Shown here in pieces: positions 1 to 7,926 of a stretch of DNA of 17,415 nucleotides. Within the stretch, counting starts at the first letter, position 1; every line of letters begins with the position of its first letter. A model generated the notes under the pieces. The model saw nothing but the letters and a program-made list of their open reading frames with translations, was not told where the DNA came from and did not search any database. Both the position numbers and the translations under genes were made by a program. Source of the DNA: Flavobacteriales bacterium (GTDB lineage Bacteria > Bacteroidota > Bacteroidia > Flavobacteriales > JADGDT01); NCBI GenBank assembly GCA_023145275.1, contig JAGLEB010000077.1:1-17415 (forward strand), written 5' to 3'.

Positions 1-1184
1 GCCTCATCAATCAAGTCAATAGCCTTGTCTGGTAAAAATCTATCAGAAATATATCTCTGCGATAATTCAACAGAAGCAATTATTGCCTCATCTTTAATTA
101 TAACCTTATGGTGTGTTTCATACTTCTCTTTTATACCGCGGAGTATAGAAATAGCCGATTCAGTATCGGGTTCGTCAATAACTACTTTTTGGAAACGACG
201 TTCAAGTGCCTTATCCTTTTCAAAGTGTTTTTGATACTCCGCGAGAGTAGTAGCACCTATGGCTCTAAGTTCTCCACGTGCTAATGCAGGTTTTAAGATA
301 TTCGCTGCATCCATTGCTCCCTGACCACCTCCAGCTCCAACAAGAGTATGGATTTCGTCAATGAATAAAACTATGTTACCATCAGAGTTTGTTACTTCTT
401 TCACTACTGACTTCAACCTTTCCTCGAATTCTCCTTTATATTTAGCTCCAGCTAATAAAGCACCCATATCTAAAGAGTAAATGATCTTACCTTTAAGATT
501 ATCTGGTATATCACCATTGATAATTCTATGAGCTAAGCCTTCAGCAATAGCAGTTTTACCAACCCCTGGTTCGCCGATTAGAATTGGATTGTTTTTGCTT
601 CGTCTCGATAAAATTTGTAAAACTCGTCTTATCTCGTCGTTACGTCCAATAACTGGATCTAGCTTTCCTTCTGAAGCAAGTTTGTTCAGATTGATAGCAA
701 ATTTATCTAAAGATTGATACGTTTCTTCTGCCGATTGTGATGTAACTTTATTTCCTTGACGTAAGTTTTCAATAGCAGTCTTCAACTCTTTTTTTGTGAC
801 ACCATTATCTTTAAATAATTGTCCAGCCTGATCTTTAGATTCGAAAATAGCTAATATTAAATGTTCTAATGAAACAAATTCATCTTCCATTTTCTTAGCA
901 ATATTCATTGCATTGTTAAGCATTTTACTAGCCTCACCAGATAATCTAATATCTGAACCCGAAACTTTAGGAAAAGAGTTTAACATGCTCTCAACCGTTT
1001 GACTGAAGACATTTGTATTTACATCTAGTTTTTTTAAAAGAAAAGGAAGTACATTTTCGTCAACTTCTAAAATTCCTTTCAAAATGTGGGTGATCTCAAT
1101 TTGTGGGTGTTGATACCCTTGTGCAATCTGCTGAGCTTTCTGAACAGCTTCTTGCGATTTTACTGTATATTCATTAAAGTTCAT
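1..1184 (-). CDS. clpB: ATP-dependent chaperone ClpB, N-terminal part (truncated by window edge)
   Basis: Hsp100/AAA+ disaggregase that pulls proteins out of aggregates together with DnaK; cytoplasmic. Translating the minus strand from the ATG at 1184 gives 394 uninterrupted codons. Residues 1-145 form the two-repeat Clp N domain. The first nucleotide-binding domain has Walker A GEPGVGKT at 204-211, an aromatic pore loop AKYKGEFEER around Y249, Walker B VLFIDE at 272-277, sensor-1 GATT near 310 and the arginine-finger pair ERRF at 328-331. The frame runs off the window at DLIDE, just before the coiled-coil middle domain and NBD2 that make a full ClpB of about 860 residues. ClpB is preferred to ClpA or ClpC because of the N domain and NBD1 wording, but the diagnostic middle domain is outside the window. 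I found no CIRCE element or convincing promoter in the 222 nt upstream. Confidence 0.95.
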   Translation of the reverse strand, partial: MNFNEYTVKSQEAVQKAQQIAQGYQHPQIEITHILKGILEVDENVLPFLLKKLDVNTNVFSQTVESMLNSFPKVSGSDIRLSGEASKMLNNAMNIAKKMEDEFVSLEHLILAIFESKDQAGQLFKDNGVTKKELKTAIENLRQGNKVTSQSAEETYQSLDKFAINLNKLASEGKLDPVIGRNDEIRRVLQILSRRSKNNPILIGEPGVGKTAIAEGLAHRIINGDIPDNLKGKIIYSLDMGALLAGAKYKGEFEERLKSVVKEVTNSDGNIVLFIDEIHTLVGAGGGQGAMDAANILKPALARGELRAIGATTLAEYQKHFEKDKALERRFQKVVIDEPDTESAISILRGIKEKYETHHKVIIKDEAIIASVELSQRYISDRFLPDKAIDLIDE

Positions 1185-1391
1185 ATTGTATGTTTTTAAT
1201 TATTTATCGTTTATTTGTACTCGTTGTAGTTTTAAATATCTACATTTTGTCTAACACCCAATTTGCAAATTCTAAACCAAAAGGTATATCGAGTGTTTTT
1301 ATGACAGATTATCATGATTGATTAAGGAAAAGTGACATATAGTCATTGATTAACAGTGTTTTAGTGACTTTTTGTCTAGTTTGTAAATGAT

Positions 1392-1406
1392 ATTATTATT
1401 ATTATT
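1392..1406 (+). repeat. (ATT)5 microsatellite abutting a start codon
   Basis: Five perfect ATT units end directly at the ATG at 1407, in the place where a ribosome-binding region would sit. Unit gain or loss would change leader length and spacing without touching the reading frame. Confidence 0.8.
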
Positions 1407-1760
1407 ATGGGTATGAATGTAACTGGTAAGTGGAGATACAAAGAAGATTTTGAATTTGGATATTCTGAAGGAGAAGTTAGACTTGTACAAATAGAAAATT
1501 CGTTATACGGAGAGTTTGATTTTATAGAGAAGGTTGAGGATGATTATGAGATTGTTGTCTTCGAAAAGGTTAAAGGAAAAATATCTGAAGGGAAAGTTCT
1601 TTTAGAAAGCACTGAGGTTGTTGCAAAAGAAAGTGGTAGGGAAGTAGACTATATCCCAAATACTTTCGAGTTGCATTTAGTTTCTAATGATAAGCTTGTA
1701 GGCTCTACTTACGACGCAGATAATGTGTGTGGAGTGTTTACCCTAGAAAGAATTAAATAG
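1407..1760 (+). CDS. Small conserved-looking beta-rich protein of unknown function (117 aa)
   Basis: I do not recognise a named family. The protein is acidic, has no signal peptide or membrane segment, and alternates polar and hydrophobic residues in short strands separated by turns, which suggests a small cytoplasmic beta-sandwich or lipocalin-like fold. It opens with GKWRYKEDFEFGYSEGEV and ends with KLVGSTYDADNVCGVFTLER. The single Cys is at about residue 108. Two in-frame ATGs (1407 and 1413) are possible starts, and the ATT repeat lies immediately upstream of the first. It stands alone: divergent from clpB and convergent with the AsmA-like gene. Codon use looks like that of the neighbours and the frame is intact, so it is probably a real gene. 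Confidence 0.8.
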   Translation: MGMNVTGKWRYKEDFEFGYSEGEVRLVQIENSLYGEFDFIEKVEDDYEIVVFEKVKGKISEGKVLLESTEVVAKESGREVDYIPNTFELHLVSNDKLVGSTYDADNVCGVFTLERIK

Positions 1761-1773
1761 TTTGATAAATTGT

Positions 1774-1837
1774 ATCTCTTAGAAAACTAGAAATGTTTTA
1801 TCATGATTGAAAAGTAAATCAAGGTCAGCTAAGAGAT
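1774..1837. repeat. 9-bp inverted repeat in the convergent gap
   Basis: ATCTCTTAG at 1774-1782 is exactly complementary to CTAAGAGAT at 1829-1837, with a 46-nt interior that itself holds an AAAAC/GTTTT mini-stem. It lies between the 3' ends of two convergent genes and could act as a weak bidirectional stop. There is no adjacent long T run, so a terminator call is only tentative. Confidence 0.35.
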
Positions 1838-1866
1838 GGTTGTTTATATATGCAAAGAATAGATGT

Positions 1867-3507
1867 TTAATCTTTGGAAGTGTCGTAACCTTTGGCTTCT
1901 AAAGCTTTCTTATTGTGTTTCTTTACACTTTTATAAAGCTGTTTTGGAGTAACAATATCTATTATTCCATTTAACATAGCTCCCATATATAAATCCATAA
2001 AACCTTTGTTCCTTGGTCGAGTGTAATAAATTTCACCAGTTTTTAAAACATTTCTTTGGGGATTATTGTCTCTTAATATAAGATTCGCAGATTTTATCAT
2101 CATTTTGTCGAAAAAGTTTACAGTAGGTCCTTCTTTCGAAAGAGAAGTTTTTAGATCTATATATTCAAGTTCCATTTCTCCTTTTGCATAATTATAATCT
2201 CCCGAAAAATTAAATTTACCCTTAGTTATTGTCCCACTTTCAACTTTTGCTCCTGAAGTTTCAATAATTAGGCTATTTAGGATACTCAGTTCTCCGCGAC
2301 CTATCTCACCATGAGCTTTATATAGGTACCTCTTACTTTTTATATTAGTATTTACATTCATCGAAAAAGAGATCTCGTTTTCGATCCTAGCAGAAAAATG
2401 CAAACCTGTATAATGATTCTTATTTAATGTAGTAGAGTCATTTGTGACATTGTAGAGGTCTACCTTAAACTTGTCAATATTAAGGGTTCCAATTTTACTT
2501 TCATCTCCTTGCCATTCCTCATATTTTATTTTTCCGTTATGAATTCTTATAGTGTCAATAATTGTTTTCATGCTAAGGTTTCTAATCATATCCATAGGGA
2601 AGTCAACGGAATCTTTAGATTCGTCATATTTTGTACTGCTAAAAAGATTTATGTTAATGAATTTCACATCAACATGAGATGACTGAATAATTTTCTCATC
2701 TATTAGATCTTCTATGTTCGCATTTTTCATTTTCACCTTATCTAGCTCTAAATCAAACCAGATATCTTGATTTTTGAAATATGAATCATATTCTTTCTTA
2801 TTAATTAGTGGTTTAAATGTTACTTTATCGATAAGTAAGTCGCTACTAGTAGAATTGTACTTAAAGTTTTCTAGAGAAAGATTTACTATTGATTCAGGTA
2901 AGTGCTTCTTTAGCATTGAAATATTCAAGTTTATTCCATTCGATCTAAATCTAGTTTTTGTGTGTCTGTTGATATCAAAATAAGAATCTTTGAATTGTGC
3001 TGAACCTATAATCTCAAGGTCTACACCTTTATTGAATTTTATATTTGGATTTTTAGCTTTGAAATGAAGATTGTTTACTTCTATATTTTTTGTTGCGAAG
3101 CCCGGTACTGAAGATTGGTCGGGGTCATCATCTACTTTTTCTCCAATTAACTTATCAAAATCCTTGAAATTTAATTCTAGGCTGTCAATTATTATGTTGT
3201 CTAGTGTTATGGAGTCATTGATAATATAACTTTTTAAGTTAAAGCCATCAATAGTAAGCTCCTTTATCTTTAACTCAACATGAGTCTTAAACATATTCTC
3301 ATCTGTACTATCAGCAATATATAAACCATTTATGACTGCTTTATTAGATAGTAAGTCTAGGGATGCTGATTTGTATTTAAAAGTGCTAAATTCACTAGAC
3401 ATTGAATCTAGAGATTTAATAAATTCTTTTTCAATATATGCATCTGTGAAGTACAGCGATATAGCAATGATAATAATACTGAAAAGGAATATTAACTTTT
3501 TAGACAT
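1867..3507 (-). CDS. AsmA/DUF748-like membrane-anchored protein (546 aa)
   Basis: One N-terminal membrane segment (about residues 4-20, after MSKK) is followed by a long, beta-rich extracytoplasmic domain full of short alternating strands such as IKELTIDGFNL, NIIIDSLELNF and FININLF. This organisation, and the closing segment GFMDLYMGAMLNGIIDIV, resemble the AsmA/DUF748 (repeating beta-groove) proteins of Bacteroidota, whose relatives are linked to lipid transport and outer-membrane homeostasis. Family membership is inferred from the pattern; no catalytic motif is visible. A full-length protein is likely because the start (ATG at 3507) precedes the membrane anchor directly. The gene is divergent from pyrG and probably monocistronic. 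A function in lipid traffic is inference, not shown by the sequence. Confidence 0.7.
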   Translation of the reverse strand: MSKKLIFLFSIIIIAISLYFTDAYIEKEFIKSLDSMSSEFSTFKYKSASLDLLSNKAVINGLYIADSTDENMFKTHVELKIKELTIDGFNLKSYIINDSITLDNIIIDSLELNFKDFDKLIGEKVDDDPDQSSVPGFATKNIEVNNLHFKAKNPNIKFNKGVDLEIIGSAQFKDSYFDINRHTKTRFRSNGINLNISMLKKHLPESIVNLSLENFKYNSTSSDLLIDKVTFKPLINKKEYDSYFKNQDIWFDLELDKVKMKNANIEDLIDEKIIQSSHVDVKFININLFSSTKYDESKDSVDFPMDMIRNLSMKTIIDTIRIHNGKIKYEEWQGDESKIGTLNIDKFKVDLYNVTNDSTTLNKNHYTGLHFSARIENEISFSMNVNTNIKSKRYLYKAHGEIGRGELSILNSLIIETSGAKVESGTITKGKFNFSGDYNYAKGEMELEYIDLKTSLSKEGPTVNFFDKMMIKSANLILRDNNPQRNVLKTGEIYYTRPRNKGFMDLYMGAMLNGIIDIVTPKQLYKSVKKHNKKALEAKGYDTSKD

Positions 3508-3614
3508 AATGTTAATTTTGATGGTAATGCAATATAATTATTTTTAGATTTATAGAACCAGAATTTCCAAAAATAATAGTAGCGTAAAATATAAGAATTT
3601 AAATATATAGTTCG

Positions 3615-3622
3615 TAATTTTG
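3615..3622 (+). promoter_or_regulatory. Bacteroidota -7 box for pyrG-yidC
   Basis: TAATTTTG followed by CGCG matches the Bacteroidota sigma-A consensus TAnnTTTG. It lies 34 nt upstream of the pyrG ATG, leaving a short leader. No clear -33 TTG is visible. The related boxes at 13832-13839 (minus) and 15569-15576 support the reading. Confidence 0.6.
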
Positions 3623-3656
3623 CGCGTTGATTTTATAGGAATTAAAGAAGATACTT

Positions 3657-5270
3657 ATGTCTAAAACTAAATATGTTTTTGTAACTGGAGGTGTTACTTC
3701 TTCTCTTGGGAAGGGTATTATATCAGCCTCTTTAGCTAATTTACTGCAAGCTCGAGGTTACAGAGTTACTATCCAAAAACTAGATCCTTATTTAAATATC
3801 GATCCAGGTACATTAAACCCTTACGAGCATGGAGAGTGTTATGTTACTGATGATGGAGCTGAAACTGATTTAGATTTGGGGCATTACGAACGTTTTTTAA
3901 ATCACCCTACTTCTCAGGCAAATAATGTTACTACTGGTAGGATATATCAGTCTGTTATAGACAAAGAAAGGAAGGGAGAGTTCTTAGGTAAAACTGTTCA
4001 AGTAATTCCTCATATAACAAATGAGATAAAGGATAGAGTTCGTATTTTAGGAAATACTGGAGATTGGGATATTGTTATAACTGAAATAGGTGGTACTGTA
4101 GGAGATATTGAGTCTTTACCTTACGTAGAGGCTGTACGCCAATTGCTGTGGGATGAAGGGAAAGATAATGCTATGGTGATTCACCTAACATTATTGCCTT
4201 ATTTGGCAACAACGGGAGAGTTAAAAACTAAACCAACTCAGCACTCAGTGAAAACTTTAATGACTAGTGGAGTTCAGCCAGATGTATTAGTTTGTCGGTC
4301 TGAGTACAAAATACCACAGTCTGTAAAAGATAAGTTAGCTCTGTTTTGTAACGTTCGAAAAGAAGCTGTTATAGAATCATTAGATGCTTCTACAATTTAC
4401 GATGTTCCTAACTTGATGCTTTCTGAAAAGCTAGATGAAGTGGTTTTAGATCATTTTAATTTAGATAAAAGCATAGCGCCCGATCTTAGTGAATGGAATA
4501 TTTTTGTTAACAATTTTAAAAATCCAAAGCATGAAGTTGAAATTGGATTGATAGGAAAATATGTTGAGCTACACGATTCATATAAGTCTATTACTGAGTC
4601 GTTTATTCATGCAGGTGCTACAAATGAAACTAAAGTAAACATTAGATGGATTCACTCTGGAAGTCTTGAAGAAGGTAATGTTGAGAAAAAGCTTGGAGGT
4701 TTAGACGGAATACTTGTTGCTCCGGGATTTGGAGAAAGAGGAATAGAGGGTAAGATTATTGCAGTAGAATATGCACGTGTAAATAAAGTTCCATTCTTTG
4801 GAATTTGTTTAGGTATGCAGATGGCTGTAATCGAATACGGAAGAAACGTGCTTGGTTATGAAGATGCCCAAACTACTGAGATTGAGGAAGCTACTTCATG
4901 TCCAGTAATTAACTTGATGGACGAGCAGAAGAATATCACTAATATGGGTGGAACTATGAGACTAGGAGCATGGAAGTGTGAGCTAGTTGATGGTACTATA
5001 GCTTCAGAAGTTTATAAGGATAAACTTATTTCTGAACGTCACCGTCACCGTTACGAGTTTAATAACGATTACAAAAAAGAATATGAAGATGCTGGTATGA
5101 AGGCATCAGGATTTAACCCAGATACTGGATTAGTGGAAATTGTTGAAATTACTGAACATCCTTGGTTTGTTGGAGTTCAATTTCATCCAGAATATAAAAG
5201 CACAGTGTTGAATCCACATCCATTATTTATAAACTTTGTGAAAGCAAGTTTAAAACATTCATTAACGTAG
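3657..5270 (+). CDS. pyrG: CTP synthase (glutamine-hydrolysing)
   Basis: Makes CTP from UTP, ATP and glutamine, the last step of pyrimidine nucleotide synthesis; cytoplasmic. The 537-residue length is normal for the family. The N-terminal amidoligase domain carries the P-loop-like GGVTSSLGKGI at 11-21, the UTP-site wording KLDPYLNIDPGTLNPYEHGE at 41-60 and TEIGGTVGDIES at 142-153. The C-terminal class I glutamine amidotransferase domain has the nucleophile Cys384 in GICLGMQ and the His510/Glu512 pair in VQFHPEYKS. All key residues are present. It is the first gene of a two-gene unit with yidC, whose ATG follows after 12 nt. A TAnnTTTG box at 3615 probably drives both. Confidence 0.98.
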   Translation: MSKTKYVFVTGGVTSSLGKGIISASLANLLQARGYRVTIQKLDPYLNIDPGTLNPYEHGECYVTDDGAETDLDLGHYERFLNHPTSQANNVTTGRIYQSVIDKERKGEFLGKTVQVIPHITNEIKDRVRILGNTGDWDIVITEIGGTVGDIESLPYVEAVRQLLWDEGKDNAMVIHLTLLPYLATTGELKTKPTQHSVKTLMTSGVQPDVLVCRSEYKIPQSVKDKLALFCNVRKEAVIESLDASTIYDVPNLMLSEKLDEVVLDHFNLDKSIAPDLSEWNIFVNNFKNPKHEVEIGLIGKYVELHDSYKSITESFIHAGATNETKVNIRWIHSGSLEEGNVEKKLGGLDGILVAPGFGERGIEGKIIAVEYARVNKVPFFGICLGMQMAVIEYGRNVLGYEDAQTTEIEEATSCPVINLMDEQKNITNMGGTMRLGAWKCELVDGTIASEVYKDKLISERHRHRYEFNNDYKKEYEDAGMKASGFNPDTGLVEIVEITEHPWFVGVQFHPEYKSTVLNPHPLFINFVKASLKHSLT

Positions 5271-5282
5271 ATTAAAAATTAA

Positions 5283-7166
5283 ATGCAGCAAGAAAAGAAA
5301 TTTGATGTTAATTCCTTGATAGGATTTGTTCTTATGGGATTGATTCTTGTGTACTTTATGTACATAGAACAGCCAAAAGAAGGAGAGGAACAAACGACTA
5401 ATACCGAGCAAGTTGAGAAACCTGTTGCTCCGGAAGAAAACAATACTAGCAATCAGGATCAGCCGATGGCTGTAGTTATAGATTCAACTCACCTAGATGA
5501 GAGTCTGAAATTGAAGTACGGTGAGTTTTATTACTCAGCATCTTTGCAAAGTGCAAAAGACGACGCCGTTACTGTAGTTGATAACGGAGTATTGAATCTT
5601 ACCTTTTCTAATAAAGGGGGTCAGATTGTTGAAGCTAGACTAAACGATTATAAAACTTCGGAGAAAGAAGATTTATACCTTATTAATAACAATAATGGTA
5701 GTTTTGGAATAGAATTTAGTACCAATAATAATAGAGTTTTTAATACTGCTGATTTATTTTTCACTCCTTCGTTGAAAAAAGAAGGTGAAAATCAGATTTT
5801 ATCTATGAAAGCTAAGGTTTCAGAAAACCAATACATTGAATATGTATATACACTGAAGCCTGATGATTATATGCTTGATTTTAGCATTAAAACTGTTGGT
5901 CTTGAAAACGTTATTAACGCTAACAAACCAGTTAAAATAGATTGGAAACTGAAAGCGAACCGTACTGAGAAGAGTTTTAAGAACGAGAACATGTACACTA
6001 CTCTTGATTATGAATATGAGGGAGGAAAAACCGATTATCTAAGTGCTGGAGGAAGTAGTGATGATATTGAAAAAGATGTTTCGTGGGTTGCGTTTAAGCA
6101 GCAATTTTTCTCAATGGTACTTTTAACGGATAAGAATTTTGAAACTGCAGATTTAGCGTCAAATACATTTGAGGAGTTTACAGATGAGGTAAATCATATT
6201 CAAAATAAATTCACAAAAACTTTTCAAGTTAAACTTCCATTAAAAGTTTCGAATGGTTCTTTTAACTATGACATGAATATGTATATAGGACCAAATAAGT
6301 ACAGTATTTTAGATTCTTATAAAAGAAATTTAGATGAGCTGATACCTTTAGGTTGGGGAATATTTGGATGGGTAAACCGTTTCTTTGTTATTCCTATATT
6401 TAATTGGTTAGAAGGATTTGGGTTAAGCTATGGAATTATAATACTTGTTATTACTTTAATAGTTAAGTTGATTCTTTCGCCAGTAACATATAAAAACTTC
6501 TTGTCGAGTGCAAAAATGCGAGTTATTCGTCCAGAAGTTGATGCACTAAATGAAAAACATAAGGATTCTGATGCTACTAAAAAGCAACAGGCAACTATGG
6601 AATTATACAAGCAAGCTGGAGTGAATCCTATGGCTGGTTGTCTACCAGCATTGTTACAAATGCCAATTTTGTTTGCAATGTTCCGTTTCTTCCCATCGGC
6701 TATCGAGTTGAGGCAAGAGTCGTTTCTTTGGGCAGATGATTTGTCATCATTTGATTCAATAATGCAATTGCCTTTCTATGTACCTTTCTATGGTGATCAT
6801 ATTTCGTTGTTTACTCTATTAATGGCCGCAGCATTGATGGTTTATACTATGATGTCTGGAGCTGGAATGAATCAACCAACTCAGCCAGGTATGCCAAATA
6901 TGAAGTATATGATGTACTTGATGCCTGTAATGATGATTTTTTGGTTTAACAGTTACGCTTCAGGTTTGAGTTACTATTACTTCTTGTCTAATTTTATTTC
7001 TATTATTCAGATATTTATTATTAAAAAATATATAATTGATGAGGATAAGATTCACGCTCAGATGCAGGAGAATAAGAAGAAACCTGTGAAAAAATCTAAG
7101 TGGAGCCAGAAGATGGGAAATATGATGGCTGAAGCTCAAAAGCAACAAGCAAACAAGAAAAAATAG
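5283..7166 (+). CDS. yidC: Membrane protein insertase YidC
   Basis: Inserts and folds inner-membrane proteins, alone or with SecYEG. The 627 residues show the Gram-negative layout: one N-terminal membrane segment at about 10-27, a large periplasmic P1 domain to about 350, then the conserved insertase core with membrane segments near 379-398, 449-470, 506-526, 541-558 and 561-580. The family signature NPMAGCLPALLQMPILFAMF is intact, with a hydrophilic cytoplasmic loop (about 403-445) before it. A Met-rich stretch (GMPNMKYMMYLMPVMM) precedes the last two segments. The C-terminus is a Lys-rich tail (KKKPVKKSKW... to KKK), as often seen in YidC proteins without a separate ribosome-binding partner. 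It is closely coupled to pyrG (12 nt) and followed by a strong terminator, so the transcript probably ends here. Confidence 0.98.
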   Translation: MQQEKKFDVNSLIGFVLMGLILVYFMYIEQPKEGEEQTTNTEQVEKPVAPEENNTSNQDQPMAVVIDSTHLDESLKLKYGEFYYSASLQSAKDDAVTVVDNGVLNLTFSNKGGQIVEARLNDYKTSEKEDLYLINNNNGSFGIEFSTNNNRVFNTADLFFTPSLKKEGENQILSMKAKVSENQYIEYVYTLKPDDYMLDFSIKTVGLENVINANKPVKIDWKLKANRTEKSFKNENMYTTLDYEYEGGKTDYLSAGGSSDDIEKDVSWVAFKQQFFSMVLLTDKNFETADLASNTFEEFTDEVNHIQNKFTKTFQVKLPLKVSNGSFNYDMNMYIGPNKYSILDSYKRNLDELIPLGWGIFGWVNRFFVIPIFNWLEGFGLSYGIIILVITLIVKLILSPVTYKNFLSSAKMRVIRPEVDALNEKHKDSDATKKQQATMELYKQAGVNPMAGCLPALLQMPILFAMFRFFPSAIELRQESFLWADDLSSFDSIMQLPFYVPFYGDHISLFTLLMAAALMVYTMMSGAGMNQPTQPGMPNMKYMMYLMPVMMIFWFNSYASGLSYYYFLSNFISIIQIFIIKKYIIDEDKIHAQMQENKKKPVKKSKWSQKMGNMMAEAQKQQANKKK

Positions 7167-7200
7167 CTTAGTATTTAATATATTTTGAAGTTACAATTTA

Positions 7201-7230
7201 AGGGCCGAGTTTATTCTCGGTCTTTTTTTT
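7201..7230 (+). terminator. Intrinsic terminator after yidC
   Basis: Stem GGCCGAG (7203-7209) pairs with CTCGGTC (7216-7222) including one G-U pair, with a six-base loop TTTATT and a following run of eight T. It closes the pyrG-yidC unit. Confidence 0.9.
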
Positions 7231-7240
7231 GTCTTTTTTT

Positions 7241-7269
7241 TTGAATATGATGAAATATAGTTATATTTT
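7241..7269 (+). promoter_or_regulatory. Possible promoter for the outer-membrane protein gene
   Basis: TTG at 7241-7243 and TATATTTT at 7262-7269 (one mismatch to TAnnTTTG) are separated by 18 nt, a plausible -33/-7 spacing for Bacteroidota, 24 nt before the ATG at 7294. In such AT-rich sequence chance matches are common. Confidence 0.3.
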
Positions 7270-7293
7270 TATCTGATAAACTTAAAAAAATAG

Positions 7294-7872
7294 ATGATGA
7301 AGAAAATTTTACTTATTGCAATTATGTTTGTTAGTTATAATGTAGCTAATGCGCAGATTGCCTATGGAATAAAGGCTGGATTAAATTATAATATGGCTGA
7401 TGTAAGTACAAAAATTGAGGATTACAGTCCTGAGAATAAAGCTGGATTTAATGTTGGGGCTTTCTTAAGAGTTAAAATTCCTATTATTGGATTGTATGCT
7501 CAGGTTGAGCCAACTTATACTAAGTTAAATACTGGACTTAAAAGTGGAAGTGAGTCTACAACACTATCTACAAATAGATTTGATTTGCCAGTTTTGGCAG
7601 GAATCAAAATGCTTGGATTAGTTAGATTATATGCAGGTCCTGTATTCTCATGGAATCTAGGGAGTGATATAGATCTCGAAGATTATAAGGTAGTTATAGA
7701 TGACAAATCAAGTGTTGGAGGACAAGTAGGAGTAGGAGTAGAGCTTTGGAAGATTCTACTTGATGTAAGATACGAATTTGGTGTTGGACACGATATGAGT
7801 ATAAAAGGTTTAGCTGAGGATTTCACTAACCAAGGTTCTCAGGTTATATTAGGAGTTGCGTATAAATTCTAA
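7294..7872 (+). CDS. Small outer-membrane beta-barrel protein (PF13568-like, 192 aa)
   Basis: A signal peptide spans residues 1-20 (MMKKILLIAIMFVSYNVANA, cleavage before Gln21). The mature part has about eight amphipathic strands with the Gly- and aromatic-rich alternation of porin-like barrels, for example YGIKAGLNYN, AGFNVGAFLRV, LYAQVEPTYTK and VGVGVELWKILLDVRYEFG. It ends in GVAYKF, the terminal aromatic typical of the BAM recognition signal. This fits the outer-membrane beta-barrel group PF13568 widespread in Bacteroidota; ligand and role are unknown. Two adjacent ATGs (7294 and 7297) are equally good starts. It has a terminator before and after it, so it is probably transcribed alone. 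It is convergent with the XRE/S24 regulator. Confidence 0.88.
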   Translation: MMKKILLIAIMFVSYNVANAQIAYGIKAGLNYNMADVSTKIEDYSPENKAGFNVGAFLRVKIPIIGLYAQVEPTYTKLNTGLKSGSESTTLSTNRFDLPVLAGIKMLGLVRLYAGPVFSWNLGSDIDLEDYKVVIDDKSSVGGQVGVGVELWKILLDVRYEFGVGHDMSIKGLAEDFTNQGSQVILGVAYKF

Positions 7873-7889
7873 GATCAGAAAAAATAGAT

Positions 7890-7926
7890 TATATAAAAAG
7901 GTGCACTTGTTGCACCTTTTTATATG
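7890..7926. terminator. Bidirectional terminator overlapping the regulator's stop codon
   Basis: A perfect 15-bp inverted repeat (7891-7905 and 7911-7925) encloses a five-base loop CTTGT. It has a GC-rich core GGTGCA/TGCACC flanked by A5 on one side and T5 on the other, so it works as a Rho-independent terminator in both directions. The TAA stop of the minus-strand regulator gene (7920-7922) lies inside one arm. Confidence 0.92.

Noticed and set aside
5283..7166. Small minus-strand frames inside yidC (for example 6428-6610 and 6960-7148).
   Set aside because: They lie wholly within a strongly conserved gene in other frames, with compositions that simply mirror it; no independent start or family signal.
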